Part shown: piece after piece, positions 1 through 12,871 of the stretch
How positions within the stretch are numbered: position 1 is the first letter of the stretch
How the letters are laid out: every line of letters begins with the position of its first letter
From: Cranoglanis bouderius
Taxonomy: Eukaryota > Chordata > Actinopteri > Siluriformes > Cranoglanididae
Assembly: GCA_023630585.1 (NCBI GenBank)
Contig: CM042546.1
Span: 20,037,310 to 20,101,309 of the forward strand
Reading direction: 5' to 3'
DNA: 64,000 nucleotides
Translations under genes and position numbers: made by a program
The notes under the pieces: generated by a model
What the model saw: only the letters and a program-made list of their open reading frames with translations
Told to the model about the DNA's origin: nothing
Database searches by the model: none

Positions 1-274
1 CATGCAATCACGTCAACATGGACCAGAATAGCTTGTGGAATCCATGTCACCAAGAAGACACTACTCTGTTCCTAATAAAGTGGACGGTGAGTGTATATAC
101 TCTACAGACAGACAGACAGACATGAATAGAGCAACATACACACAGACAGACTGAGACATGGAGCAGATAAAGATAGACGGTTTATACATAACTGTTTATT
201 CCATATGACATGGAAATGGCATCTTGCTTCATCATTCATCACACACACACTCTTGTAAAACGTAGAGTCCTCGC
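1..274. other. rwdd2b 3' flank and 3' UTR
   Basis: No gene is visible in the first 180 bases. On the minus strand this is the region downstream of the rwdd2b stop codon. The complement of 195-200 reads AATAAA, about 75 nt beyond the stop, and is the likely rwdd2b polyadenylation signal. A short run of GACA repeats lies at 108-121. Confidence 0.6.
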
Positions 275-713
275 TCATCTCCCTTCGACTCCGAAGTAGA
301 GCTGGAAGATTTGGGCGCAGCCTCGCTCGCTGAGGAACTGGAAGAGCTGCCCGAGGTCCATGTGGTTCCCTCTGTTCCCGTGAGGATCGAACGCGGCCTC
401 CTCGAAGCTGTCGAATCGGCGCAGCGACTCTGCGCTCTGGCCGGCTGGATCCAGCGGGACATCCTCTCTGTGACGGATCACGATGCGCTTCCAGGTCAGG
501 ACCTTCACTCTGCACAGAATCATACGTAACAAACGAGGTCAAATGGTGAAATGATCGCACAAGGGGACGTGTAGATAACCAGCCAGACAACCGAAATGAC
601 AGCGGGACCGACTTAAGGACTTTTAAAGCGCCGCTGCATCACTCTCTTTAGATGGGGATGAAGCAAGGGCTAAATCCCACTGCACCACTGAGATGAGTCT
701 GGGTGATAAACGA

Positions 714-775
<62 letters not shown>

Positions 776-1832
776 GGCCCAGAATTCCTCACAGGCGGCC
801 TGTAGACCCTCCACACACACGACCCCGGGCTTCCCCGGCATGCTGAAGCCGGTCAGCTGCAGCTCTTTGGCCCACTCCAGGATGTTCTTCCTCTTGGTCT
901 TGTTGTAGATGTGATGGCTGTAGATCCACAGTCTGGTGAAGGTCTCTGCGCTCGGCGTTTCTGCTTCCCCCTTCGCGTCCTCCTCGAGGAGGTATCCGTG
1001 CGTGTGATCCCTGACCCAGTCGACGGCGGACAGCACACACACTTCGCCCGTGCAGCTCTCACGCAGGTACGAGCGCAGATCGGAGACGAGGCAGGCGTGC
1101 TGTGCCCGGCTCAACTCGCCACATCTACGACATATCACACTTTACTACTTATTAATCAGCACTTTCCGGCCAATCAGAATCCAGAATTCAGCATCGCTGT
1201 GGTGTAACAAACAAATATTTTTGATTCATCAATCACAGATGAAAGGATACGGAAGTTTTTGATACCTGACAACGATCTCGGGCAGCGCTGCTGGATAGTC
1301 GGACGGGTACGTGCACGAGAGCGAAACGTCCACCTGCATGCGAGAGCAACATTATCGTAAGAGATAAATAAACGACAAACTCAACACACGTGGCGTCTTT
1401 ACATGCAGTATACACGCCATTAAAAACGTACATAAACAATACATCACCATACCAACGATATCTCAGAAAGGTGTATCGTGTAATCATTTATCACAATATC
1501 AATATTATATCGATATATCGCCCGGCCCTTGGTACCGGAGCTTAAAGGGAAAATCCACCCTGAACAACTTGTATATTAATATTTATAACTAGCACATGAT
1601 CTTGAGTGGCGACCAAGATTTCTTTTAGGTATAAACTGCTTTCATCGGCATTGATTAACGGTTCCGTACACCAGCATTTTACCCGCTGATAGTGAGTGGT
1701 GCAGTTAGATTTATCCCTCGCTTCATGTCTACCTGCAGAGAGCGATGCAGTGGCGCTTTAGTGATCACTGAACACATCACGTAATCATGTAATAACGTGT
1801 TTCAGGGTGGAGTTTTCCTTTAATCATTGATT

Positions 1833-1920
<88 letters not shown>

Positions 1921-2136
1921 CACGTTAAAGTGTGTTTAGTTCACCCCGGCATGTGTCCGGATCTTGACGCAGAGCTCAGGTCTGGTGTTTGGTGGACAGT
2001 CCGCTGTTCCCTCCACATAAGCCCTGAGATCCGCATACGCCACCTGCTCCACCTCCAGCTCCTCCTGGCTGGGGAACATACTCAGCAGCAGCTCGACTTC
2101 AGCCAGCTGAGCCTCTGCGTGCTCGGTCTGAGCCAT
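275..2136 (-). CDS. rwdd2b: RWD domain-containing protein 2B (RWDD2B)
   Basis: Four coding exons on the minus strand join in phase: 2136-1945, 1333-1266, 1124-774 and 509-275, giving 281 residues. All junctions are GT/AG. The N-terminus (AQLAEVELLLSMFPSQEEL) begins an RWD domain, whose PEIVVR strand is in exon 2. Exons 3-4 encode the DUF1115 region, including TRLWIYSHHIYNKTKRKNI, FSMPGKPGVVCVEG and the C-terminal GNHMDLGQLFQFL...FGVEGR block, which I recognise from vertebrate RWDD2B. The protein is slightly shorter than human RWDD2B (319 aa). RWD domains are protein-interaction folds and no enzymatic role is known for this family. The gene is divergent from usp16, as in human 21q. The exon-3 donor is formed by a (GT)n microsatellite, so splicing there may vary with repeat length. 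RWDD2A is the alternative, but the usp16 neighbour favours 2B. Confidence 0.93.
721..773. repeat. (CA)n microsatellite forming the rwdd2b exon-3 donor
   Basis: An almost pure CA repeat of about 53 bp. On the minus strand it is (GT)n and directly follows the last base of rwdd2b exon 3 (774), so the intron begins inside the repeat. Confidence 0.95.
1542..1823. mobile_element. T2/Kolobok-type MITE in rwdd2b intron 1
   Basis: Short terminal inverted repeats (TTAAAGGGAAAATCCACC at the left, its imperfect complement at 1803-1823) are bounded by TTAA at both ends. A TTAA target duplication with TTAAAGG ends matches the T2 family of Kolobok-type MITEs described in amphibians and fish. There is no coding capacity. 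The family assignment is from memory of the TIR consensus. Confidence 0.6.
1843..1922. repeat. (CA)n(TA)n compound microsatellite
   Basis: CA repeats (about 1843-1893) pass directly into TA repeats (about 1894-1920), inside rwdd2b intron 1 close to the exon-1 donor. Confidence 0.95.
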
Positions 2137-3423
2137 TCACCCTTACACTCAACTGCAGTCTGATCTAATCTGATCTCTCACTGCTGATGTGGCACAGACA
2201 GAAGAAACAAACACCACCGCCATGTAGTGTCATACAACTCTCCGTCATATAACTCTCATAAACACAACACCAGCATGTTTAAACCATTTAATATGTCCAA
2301 ATAGCACAAATCCTAAACTGTTGTCCTGTAAATAATCACTCTTGCACAAAACTATTGTGCAATGTACTGCGCACAGTAACGTTTAAATGACACCAAGTAT
2401 AGTTTGCATTTCATAACTTAGAGCTGTTTGATGGGCAATTAATCACTAGTACACGCGAACTACCTATGTGTGAAACTAGCGACCGTTACCGACAGTACTT
2501 CCGGTGACAAAAAGAAATTATGATAAACTAACACCAGGTAATAGACAAATTATTCATCTCTCTTAAACTTAAAATATCACCAAGTGTGTTTAATATTTTC
2601 GGAATTTAGAGCTACTTGATTATTATTATTTTTTTTTATTAGCCGAAGCTAGACAGTTCCTGGTGGGTATAGCAACTACTTCCGGCCACCAAAAAAAAAA
2701 AAAAAAAAAAGTCATGTTACGTGTCAAATAAATACATCATGCAAACATAAATGTTTACATAATTTTTTTTTCATAATTTAAAGAATTATATTTTAAAAAA
2801 TATATATTATTATATTTAGAAAAATATATATATTTAGAAAAAAAATAGCCAGTGACCCAGTGTGAAGTGAGTTATTGTTAACAACAGTATTTCCGGTCAC
2901 AAAAAGCCACGTTAAAAAATGTAATTAAATCTAGATAGTCAGCAATAATAAAATGATTCGCCTTTTAAGAAAACATCAAATTATAAATTAAAACATTTTA
3001 AAATTACGTGGCTACAACTTCAAAATAAAATAAAATAAAATAAAAACACAATCGCAAATTTGATGTTTACCGGAAGCAATAAGCAAATTCGGTTGCGTTC
3101 CAAATACCATGTATTCCAGATACAGAGCACTACGTAAGGGTGTACAAGGTGTCAGATTATATGCTAAGGATTGCGCCTAGGTAGGGAATGATGAGATATT
3201 TGGATTTGAACCGTAGGAAGCGTGTAGTTTAATAGCTATAGCTACATCTGTGACTGAAACGAATTTCGTTAACAAAATGGTTTTGTTACACGGATTTCTA
3301 TCTGTCACAGGATCATGTACAGTAGTATGAGATTATACATTCCATGAAAAGAAAGAGCAAGACTACAAACTGTGTAAACTTCACTGCTGTTAGCTAGCGA
3401 GGTAAGCATGACGTTAGCATTGG

Positions 3424-3459
<36 letters not shown>

Positions 3460-4016
3460 ATAAATCTAAAATTAAAGTTAAATGCGGATAAAAGAAAAGG
3501 CGTTGTATGGAGAAAAATATACACATTTGGGATTTTAAAAAAAAATTTTATTAATTAAAAATTTTTTTGTGAAGCGAAATACTTTTGAGCTAAAGGTCAT
3601 TTTCGCTTTCTTTATACTTGGAGAAGATAAAAGTATTTATTCGTATTATTTAAATATATTTTTTAAATAGATAAATATACATTCAGTAACAAATAATGTT
3701 TTAGCGTTTCTGTTCTGGACTATATTATTATCTCTTACACTTGGAAATTGTATTGGAGCTTTTCAATTCACGCAATGATTCATTAAACGTGCATCGATTT
3801 GCATAAATAGTACATGACGTCATATTGGACACCTAGGGTGCGTAAGGAGAAGGGAGCAGGGTCCTAAATGACTATAATGACGTCATCACCACTTTTACCT
3901 ACTTAAAAAAATATATATATATATATATACACGTGTGTGTTTTTTATGTGCGCTGTGTGTCGTACGTTTGCGCAGGAAGTGTGTGTGTCACAGCGTAACG
4001 TTTCAGACGTCTATCG
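2137..4016. promoter_or_regulatory. Bidirectional rwdd2b/usp16 upstream region
   Basis: This 1.9-kb spacer separates the divergent start codons of rwdd2b and usp16. Two ETS-like ACTTCCGG sites lie at 2497-2504 and 2678-2685, with a related TTTCCGG at about 2889. Each sits in a loosely repeated context followed by an A-rich run. Nearer usp16 there are two perfect CRE palindromes TGACGTCA at 3815-3822 and 3878-3885, within 200 bp of the ATG. The rest is AT-rich with poly(A) tracts (2692-2710, 3426-3457) and no ORF of interest. Motif matches are seen directly; promoter function is inferred. Confidence 0.55.
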
Positions 4017-4861
4017 ATGGGGAAGAAGCGAGCCAAAGACAGAGGCAGGAGTCCTAAACTGGACAGCGCTGTCGACCTGACGGGTGAGTGACGCCGGCCG
4101 CACCCGTATACCATATACTCTTACTTCCTGAATCAGGTCATGTGACCCGTGTGTGTGTGTTGGTGTTCATTCAGGTGCGACGTGTACGCACATCCGTAAA
4201 GGAACAGACCCGAGCTGGCTGAGGAAGACGAGCCTGGATAAGAGCTGGGACGCGTGCGAGGCGTGCGAGCAGGAGAAACACACCGAGAACGAAGACGGAG
4301 ACGGACGAGACACGGCGGGGATATGGATGTGTCTCAAATGCGGACACAGAGTGAGTGAGGACGCGTGTGTATTGTAGTGTGCAGGGTCTAGTACTCGGCA
4401 TGGCTCCGTATTGCATATCTAGCTCACTACATAGGGTGCCTGAGCCACTGTTTCATACCCTATCTAGTGCACTGCATTCAAACCCTATAAAGTGCAGGGA
4501 GTCAAATCCTAAAATGACCTCAGACACTAAATACAGTGTAGTAACCCTTATTCTACACCCTACATAGTGCACAAGAGTAAAGAGCTGCATCCTTTATCGC
4601 TCTTTGACATATCAGACGCTAATTACCATTCCTTCGTAGTGCACTAGATCCTAAAACGTTCAGGATCGGGCCCTGGCGAGTAAACGTTCTCTCACGTAAT
4701 GAGTAGGGAGCTACGAATTAATTTATTACCATTTGTACGTGTTCAGGGTTGTGGGAGGTTCTCGGAGAACCAACACGCCATTAAACACTACGAGACGCCG
4801 CGTTCAGATCCGCACTGCCTTGTGCTCAGCCTGGACAACTGGAGTGTGTGGTGAGAACGAT

Positions 4862-4895
<34 letters not shown>

Positions 4896-7075
4896 TCTTT
4901 TATACTACAATATACCATACACAATATTATTTCTTTAAAAAAAAAAAAAAAAAAGATTGAGTAGGTAAATCTAGCTAAACACTTTGTTAGCATAAACATC
5001 TGAGTAACTAGCAGTTAGCGTACTTAGCATTGTGTTTGCTCATGTTAGAAAGTGAATGCAAAATATTTCACACTTGAAAGGGCGTGTTCGATGGACGTAA
5101 TACTGTCGAAAGCTGATTCGTTTGTTTGTTTGTTTTTTTTACTGTTAAGGTGTTACATCTGCGATGACGATATCTACTACTCCAGCACGGGACAACTGGC
5201 TCAGCTCGTCTCCAACATCAAGAAACAAATGCTGGCCGAATCCAGACACAAAACTGCCGCTAGGAGTAAGTGCCTTAGTGAAGTATGTGCTTTATGTCCG
5301 CGTTCATCGACTTTCACGCTTTCATTACTTCTAAAAAATTGCAGAAAAAAGGACATTGTAAATAGTTCTGAAAAGGACGATGTCCTAAAGAAGAGTGCCG
5401 TTACAGGCTTTGTCCCAAACCACGTGCTAGGTCAGAATCGCACGACACATCATTATTGGCGTACTACAGTATGTTGTAATGAATCAATCATTACTAGCAT
5501 TATTCTTTTCCACCAGAATAATGTAATGGATCAACTTTAAACATGAAAAACGAAACAGAAGCGCACACTTGGATTCAACACACCTTTTTAAAGGAGACGA
5601 GTTTTAAAGCGTGCTCGCATTATCTACCAGAATGTGTAGTAACTCGGGTCAATCTGCAACGTTTAAAATTATTCTCCACCAGTTACAATTGATGTAATGA
5701 ATTAAAAGATGTTTTAACACGTTTAAATGTATTCTCCAATTTATATAAGGAATTAGCTCGACCGGCGTGAAATATATCTATATATCTAATCAACGCGTGT
5801 TGTGACCAGTTATAAATATACATCAGCCATGAAAGGGAATTCGTGTATGTGCACATATACATATAGATAATTAACTACAACGGATTATAATTAATTATGA
5901 CTATGTATGTGGTCTAGATCAGCTTTTAGGATTAGCTGTAGTCTAGTTTGGAATTATGAACTCTAAAGAGGGAGTTTATCCTTCTGGCCAGGAAGGAAAT
6001 CTCCGTTTCCAGAGTGTGTAGCTGAGGTAATTTTGTTATTAAAATTAGAGCAGGTAACCGAGATCTTATGCAGTGTAGAATATGACTCATCACGTGACCA
6101 AAACAGAGACAAATCAAGCGTGGTGATAATAGATTTTAATAACTAGATGTAACTATGGATACATATGACTAACTCTAAGCAAAACATACATATGTACATC
6201 TATATACAAGGAAAGAAAAGGTATAGAGAGAAAGTAATGAATTAAAAGGGAATGGCAGACAAAAACACAACTAATTAGCCTTTTTCAAAACCAGCAACGA
6301 ACTTAAATCTCCTGTAAACAGGAGTACAATCTTAAACGCAGATATAGATCCATTAACTATACTTGCATGGCTTCGGTTTGAAAGTTCGCGCGAGGTTGTG
6401 TAGAGTTCGCTGGTTCGTCGTGCCGTTTGAAAAGGCGTGGGCCGTGAGGCGGTTGCATCTTTTGTCCGGGAGAGAGAGATCCTGGCTTGCTCTTCCCGGG
6501 GCACGTGGCCCCGGGGGAGAGAAACCGGAAGAGTGTCAAGTTGAAGTGAAGAGTTGACGAAGAGAGTGAAGTGAGACTGAAGAGAGCGTTTCAAAGCGTG
6601 GTGTTGTTTTAAAGACAACATCAACGCACACGCCTCTTTGGGCTATTGGCCAATCAGGAAGTTGGATTTGTTGGCGGGATGAACTCTCTTTGTCTGGTCT
6701 CAGACCTGGATTTGCATGTCCAGGGAGGAGCCGGTTTAAACCGTATTATGTGTGAAATTAAGAAAAAGCATGAAATAATGTATCCCATTGCCATATGATA
6801 TGCATAATCAATCAGGGTATCGCAAGACGATTAACCACATACAAAATTTGATGGACTTGTAAAGAATATTACAAGAAAAACATGGTTACAGACATTTAAA
6901 ATAATATCCTAAGTTAAAACTATCTAAAATCATTATAGTTATGTTACATAAACACACAATATATGTAAACACGAAAACATCACACTATTTAGGCATCGAA
7001 TAATTACATATAATTACATGTTACATTCAAAAGAAATTCTTACATTGTGTGTGTGTGTGTGTGCTTTGTATGTGC

Positions 7076-7123
<48 letters not shown>

Positions 7124-9817
7124 TGAAGAGGGGGGGTCGTGTCGCATTCCGATGGCATCTGGTGAAGACCGGAGGGGGGTTACAGAGAAACTTCTTTGCT
7201 AGATCCAGGCTGATTCAGAAATCAGTTTGATACGTTCAGACGTTACAATGTGCTAAAACGAGTGCTAAAATTTAGCACTTTAGTATGCGGTTATAAACTG
7301 ACCACATGGTAAACCAGATACGCTTCAGTGTTGCTGATAAATACTTAGTTAGGGAACATTTCCAAAAGAATGAAAACGAGGCCCTGGAATGTGGGGCCCT
7401 TTCCAAATTTACAGTGAAGGAATCTAGGAACCTGGAAACGTTGGTCTTTGGGAACATTGTGCCGTTGAAATGTAGGGTCCTTTCCAAATTTACAAAAATG
7501 ACCATAGGATCCTTTCTGAATTTACCAAGAATCAATACAGGGCCCTAGACGCATCCGTCCCTGAGAATATTGTGCCTTTGAAATGTCAGGCCCCTGACAA
7601 ATTTGGAACATGGAGCCCTTTGCAAATTTACAAAGAATCAACATAGGGCCCTAGAAACTTTGGGACCTGGAAACACCGTGTCCTTGAAACTTTGGGTCCT
7701 TGAGACACGGAGTCCTGTTCACAAAATTTTAGATGGGGACTATGGGGTTTGGGAGCATAGGGTTGACCCTTTTTTGTGCCTTCAAGCTCCCATGCAACAT
7801 GGCCACCATCAGCCAATCAGCTATCAGCAGGCACTCAGGGTTAACATTGAGGAATATGTTCATCTGTGGTCTCTTTAGTGTTGTATGTGACTTGGCAAGA
7901 ACTGGCCTCTACTTGCGAAGGGTGCTTGGACCCCACAACTCGCAGCTTGGATACAGAGCTTGAATATTTAGCGTGGATATATAGAAATGTATCTGCGAGT
8001 TGCGGGGTTCAAGCACCCTTCGCAAGTAAATGCCAGTGCTTGGACCCCGCAACTCACAGCTTGAATATATAGCTTGAATATATAGAAATATATCTGCGAG
8101 TTGTCACTACCCTTGCGAAGGGTGCTTGGACCCCACAACTCACAGCTTGCAGCTATATTTCCTAGTAAATTACATTCCGCATAAATGTTTCGCTAGCTAG
8201 GATTCCGCTGACTGAGAGTTGTCTCTAAACGCATTTCTCTCAAATAAGAAGCAAAGGAAGAGGACACTTCAAGCGACACCGTGCAGGAAAACGAGGCTGA
8301 AAAAGAGCAGGAAAAGAAAGAAGAGCCGAAAGAAAACAAGAAGTGTGTGAAGCAAAATGGCCAGGAAACACAGTCCAGTAGTGTGCCCGTGCGAGGCCTC
8401 AGCAACCTCGGCAACACGTGTTTCTTCAACGCTGTGCTGCAGGTCCGCAGGTTTTTATACTATATTTTATATCGTTGTATTTCTTTGGAAGGATATTTAA
8501 CACATTGAACAGTTGATATTGAATCTCATACTAAGACAAGCAATGTGGTAGTATGTCCTATAATAATAGCGCTTATGCTAATGCTATAGCTTAGGCTAAC
8601 AAGAGAACTTATGAGAAGAGCACTCTAGTACACATACACGCTTATGCTATTGGTAACGGCTATGCCAACACATGTCTTTACTAGACCTTGTTTGCTAACG
8701 CTAACCCTTACGTTCAATTTAGCTCAATATTAAAATCCAATCATATGGAGACGTTAAAATTTCACTAACTTGTGTGTTTCAGAATCTATCGCAGACTTGG
8801 CTGCTGCGTCAACTGCTCAGTGATTTCAGGGACGAAGAAAAGAGTGTGTTGATCACACCATCATCATCATCCTCCGAACTAGTACGTCCCACGTTTCTGT
8901 TATAAGCAGAATCCTACGCTAACATTCACCAAATTTCAGAAAAGTGGTCACGTATTTCCTGCTCCGTCCAAGCCGGGTTAAATATCCACCGTGTTTACAT
9001 GAAGATTGCACTTTGGTGCTGTGGTGGTGTTTACCGCCTCAGAAATGCGGTTAGCGGTTGATGCTAAGTGTAATTACAGTGTGATTTGTGGTCATAGGGG
9101 GTCTTTTCGTAGTAGTTTATCAACATATCTGAGGTAAACGTCGATGTTCCTGACAGTTTGGTCTGGTTTCCGAAGTCGTCGTTACATTCTGTGCCATATA
9201 AATCTGGGGAACATAGGAACGACCCCCTCTCGAATCTTTTATACAGACCACGTAAAGGGACAACGACAACGCAAACCAGACAAAACTGTCAGGAACGTCG
9301 ACATTTCCCTCAGATATGTTGCTCAATTATCAAGAAAAGACTCCATATGACTAGCATTAACCGCTAACCGAATTTCTGAGGAGGTAACCACCACCTTTAG
9401 AAATTAAAGACCTTTGAGATCTGTGGAAATCTCTATATTTATTTCTATTCATTTGTCTGTTCGCTCTTTATAAGCAATGCGCTAACCGTTATCGTGAACG
9501 ACATGCTAGTAGCTGAATTAGCGGAACAGGAAAAACGTTAAAGTGTGCCAAATATAATCATCTTTTTTTGTGTGGTGTTTTTTATTTTTTAAAAAATTTT
9601 TTTTTTACGGCAGGATCCTTTGCAGGTGCGGTTGCCGAGACCCGGGTCTCTCACCCTGGCCATGTGTCAGCTGCTCAGTGAAATCCAGGAGACCAAAAAA
9701 GGCGTGGTGACGCCGCGTGAGCTCTTCACACAAGTGTGTAAAAAGTATGGCTTGGAGAAACTAGCGCTGTTTCAGCACAGTTAGATAAGTCTAGTTTGTG
9801 GAAATAGCTTGATTTTT

Positions 9818-9873
<56 letters not shown>

Positions 9874-11789
9874 CAGGGCAGCAAGATTTAAAGGCTTCCA
9901 GCAGCAGGACAGTCAGGAGCTTCTGCGCTACCTGCTGGACGGAATGAGAGCCGAGGAGAGCATTGTACGTGTGCTAGTTAGCTTACATTCTCATAAACAG
10001 CAAGTTAGCATACAGTAGGCTAACAGTGAGAAACTAGCTAGAGCAGTTCGTTAAAAGTGTATATATATATTGTGTATTAACATTTTTTTTTTTTTTTTTT
10101 TTTTGAATGAAAACCTAGCGTTTATTTATTAGCGCTTCTCCATTTCAGCTAACAGCTTTGCTAGCAACTCTAATACACTTACAACACTTAATCCCTATGC
10201 TGTGCGCTAATTGTCATGCTAACGTGTTATCCACAGAGAGTAACTGCTGGAATCTTGAACACGCTGAAAAGTTCGGGCAAAACCTCCGAGCCAGAGCAAA
10301 ACAAACTAGTCAAAGGTGAGCTACTGAGCTACATTATTACGCTATGTATGCTAATGCTAAGCATTATAAAGTGTAACCTTTGTACATTCCTATAGCGAGT
10401 TCTTGAGAGTATTTTTTATTTATTTAAAAAAAATTTTTTTTGATAGAGTACGAGAGCAACGGCAGGATGAAGAGTTTTGTGGAACGTGTGTTTGGCGGAG
10501 AGTTGACCAGCACTGTGATGTGTACGGAGTGTAAGACGGTTTCCGTGGTCACCGAAGTGTTTCTCGACCTCTCGCTACCTGTGGCCGATGAGGTAAAGAA
10601 CTGAAACGACTTAGCCATTGAGGTTACATTTGTCATATTTAGCTAGCGCTAGCTGCTTTATTTAAAACTATGTCATACTAGCTAATTATCGAGCTAGCTA
10701 AACATTCAGCTACTCCAAAGACAACTGCTCAAGATAGTGTTAGCCAGCTCATTATATATAATGTCTTACTTTATGAATCTGTTAGCCAGCTAGCTGTTTG
10801 GCTAACGTGCTTATTCAGTAGCAAGCTAGCTAACTATTTCATCACTATACTGCACAAGACTAACATTTATCCTTTTTAGGCTTACAGGAAAAAGAAAGGT
10901 GGCAGTGGTCAGCAGAAGAAGAGCGAAAGCATGGAAAGTAGGCGGAGTGTTGAGGCTCCACTGACCAATGGGAATGAAGATATGCCGATGGGCGCAGGAA
11001 GCAAGTACCAGCAAAAGAAAGCCAAGAAGCAGGCGAAGAAACAGGCTAAGGTACTAAGACGCCTACTGTGCTGTAAGACACGCCCCCGTTAACCTAACAA
11101 GACACTCCCCCTTGTCATTGCATTGATATATTAAGACACGCCCTCTGATTTCCTCATATTAACATTCTGGTATTTACAGACCCAGCGGCGCCAGCAAAAG
11201 CAAGGCGCAAAGCTCACGCTGGATTTGCTGACCAATCAGAGCGAAGACGCTTCTCCGGAAGCCCCGCCTCTGAGCACGGACGAACAGCCGGAAGCTGAAA
11301 CGGAAGGTGGAGCAGACGAGCTCGTTAGTCAGTCGGAGCCTGCGGAACAGAATCGGCATCGGGAGACGCCCGCTGACGAAGAGGACATAGAGGGCGATGG
11401 AGAAAGGAGCGAAGCGCAGAACTCCGCCTCTAATAGATTCATCAGCCTATCAGAAGAGGGAACGGAGAAACAGGCTGTGGACGAGGAAGATGAGCACGAA
11501 GAGGCCGAGCTTACCAAGAGCGTGAGAGCGCTGTCGATCTCCGAGGATCAGCAGACCAAAGAGGAGGAATCAGGGGCGGAGTCAGAGGAGGAGGAGCTGG
11601 GGGCGGAGCCAGGGTTTGTGGTGGTGAACGGGGACCCGAAGGCCGCGTTCTCAACTCTGTCCAGCAGGGCGGCGCTGAACACCTCGGAGAGCTCCGTGGA
11701 GTCGAGCCTCCATCAGTTCACACAGGTGGAGCTGCTGACACACACCAACAGCCTCCTGTGTGTGACGTGCAGCCGGAGAGCCGCACACG

Positions 11790-11829
<40 letters not shown>

Positions 11830-12379
11830 TGAATCCAAATCAAGACAGATTCTGCTTAAGTCTCTCTGTGTCACTGTTTTCTCTCTCTCTCTCTTTTCAC
11901 AGGCGGTAAGAAGAAGGTGTACACTGAGGCGATGAAGCAGATGCTGATCTCATCCCCTCCTCCTGTACTCACTCTGCACCTGAAGAGGTTCCAGCAGGTA
12001 ACACACACATACACACACACACACACATACACACAAACACATACAGAATAAGACAGATTTACACAGAGATAAATCACTAATCCACACGGCCAGGATTTGT
12101 AGAAATGGTGCATCATTATCTCACGATGTAAACTGTGTGTGTGTGTGTGTGTGTTTGTGTGTGTTTGTGTGTTTGTGTGTCTAGGTGGGCTATAGTGTGT
12201 GTAAAGTCAACAGGCACGTACAGTTTCCTCAGGTGCTAGATCTCGGCCCATTCTGCTCTGCCAAATGCAAGGTGTGTATAATATATGTGTGTATGTGTGT
12301 GTATATATATATGTCTCATATTTCTCTCTCTGGTTATGTCTCGAGTCGTTACGTTCTTACAAGTGGTCTCTGACTTTCT

Positions 12380-12422
<43 letters not shown>

Positions 12423-12871
12423 AGGGGTTGGAGGAAGGACAGACGCAGCTCCTCTACTCTCTGTACGGTATTGTGGAGCACAGCGGCACCATGCGCTCGG
12501 GTCATTACACAGCGTTCGTTAAAGCCAGACCTCTCACACACACTAGCATCGGTTCGCTAAACGGAGCGTCAGGTGAGTCATTCATTTAGCCTAATGTTTA
12601 CACAATTACACAGGGCGGAGCCTTCACAGGAAACGGAGTGTAATATGTTTAGGAATTAAGGGAGATGTGTGATAATTACCATGCTCCATAGTGTTGTGTG
12701 TTATGTCCCTTATGGATCGATAGCACAGTAATAAAACGTTGTTTGGCAGGTGACGAGGCGCCCCCTAAAGGCTCCTGGTTCCACATCAGCGACAGCAGCG
12801 TGCAGCCGGTCACCGAGGCCCGAGTGCAGACTTCCCAAGCTTACCTGCTCTTCTACGAGAGGATCTCTTAA
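4017..12871 (+). CDS. usp16: Ubiquitin carboxyl-terminal hydrolase 16 (USP16)
   Basis: Sixteen exons join in phase into 810 residues (human 823): 4017-4083, 4175-4350, 4747-4850, 5150-5265, 8249-8442, 8783-8881, 9614-9744, 9877-9964, 10237-10315, 10447-10592, 10880-11050, 11180-11789, 11903-11997, 12185-12271, 12425-12572, 12750-12871. Exons 2-4 encode a UBP-type zinc finger (CTHIRKG, WMCLKCGHRGCGR, HCLVLSLDNWSVWCYICDD), which binds the free ubiquitin C-terminus. Exon 5 holds the Cys box GLSNLGNTCFFNAV with nucleophile Cys212. Exon 15 holds the His box HSGTMRSGHYTAF (His748), and exon 16 supplies WFHISDSSV with the likely acidic partner. A Lys-rich linker (KKAKKQAKKQAK, exon 11) and a long acidic low-complexity insert (exon 12) split the peptidase domain, as in mammals. 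The mammalian enzyme removes ubiquitin from histone H2A in mitosis. All catalytic residues are present. Confidence 0.97.
4381..4700. repeat. Dispersed TAGTGCACTA-type repeat
   Basis: usp16 intron 2 carries several degenerate copies of a motif of the type CCCTACATAGTGCACTA in both orientations (about 4420, 4465, 4485, 4555, 4637). Similar motifs are scattered through many teleost genomes. No coding potential. Confidence 0.5.
7376..7735. repeat. Degenerate tandem array in usp16 intron 4
   Basis: Phrases such as CCTTTCCAAATTTAC, TTGAAATGTAGG and AGGGCCCTAGA recur four or five times at roughly 80-110 bp spacing. This is an old, diverged minisatellite, and short ORFs across it are incidental. Confidence 0.6.
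7911..8150. repeat. Fold-back repeat with three arms, usp16 intron 4
   Basis: GCGAAGGGTGCTTGGACCCC occurs at about 7915 and again at about 8115 on the plus strand, with its near-complement at 7993-8027. Partial copies are at about 8035-8060. The arms surround AT-rich spacers containing repeated GAATATATAG. It looks like a non-autonomous fold-back element; the family is not identified. Confidence 0.65.
9012..9402. mobile_element. Hairpin-type MITE in usp16 intron 6
   Basis: The sequence from about 9012 to 9172 is complementary, with small gaps, to 9402-9274. Matching pairs include CCTCAGAAATGCGGTTAGCGG with its complement at 9351-9381, and CGATGTTCCTGACAGTTT with its complement near 9285-9302. 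The loop is about 100 bp. Long terminal inverted repeats and no ORF fit a fold-back MITE. Confidence 0.7.

Larger units (their letters stand above)
5266..8248. other. usp16 intron 4 (3 kb) contents
   Basis: The largest usp16 intron has no supported exon. It holds an AT-rich part (5300-6350), a GC-rich promoter-like island (6360-6730), a (TG)n tract (about 7075-7122), a degenerate tandem array (7376-7735) and a fold-back repeat (7911-8150). The acceptor for exon 5 is the AG at 8247-8248. Confidence 0.7.

Noticed and set aside
102..590. 162-codon minus-strand ORF overlapping rwdd2b exon 4
   Set aside because: Different frame from the recognised RWDD2B C-terminus and no known domain.
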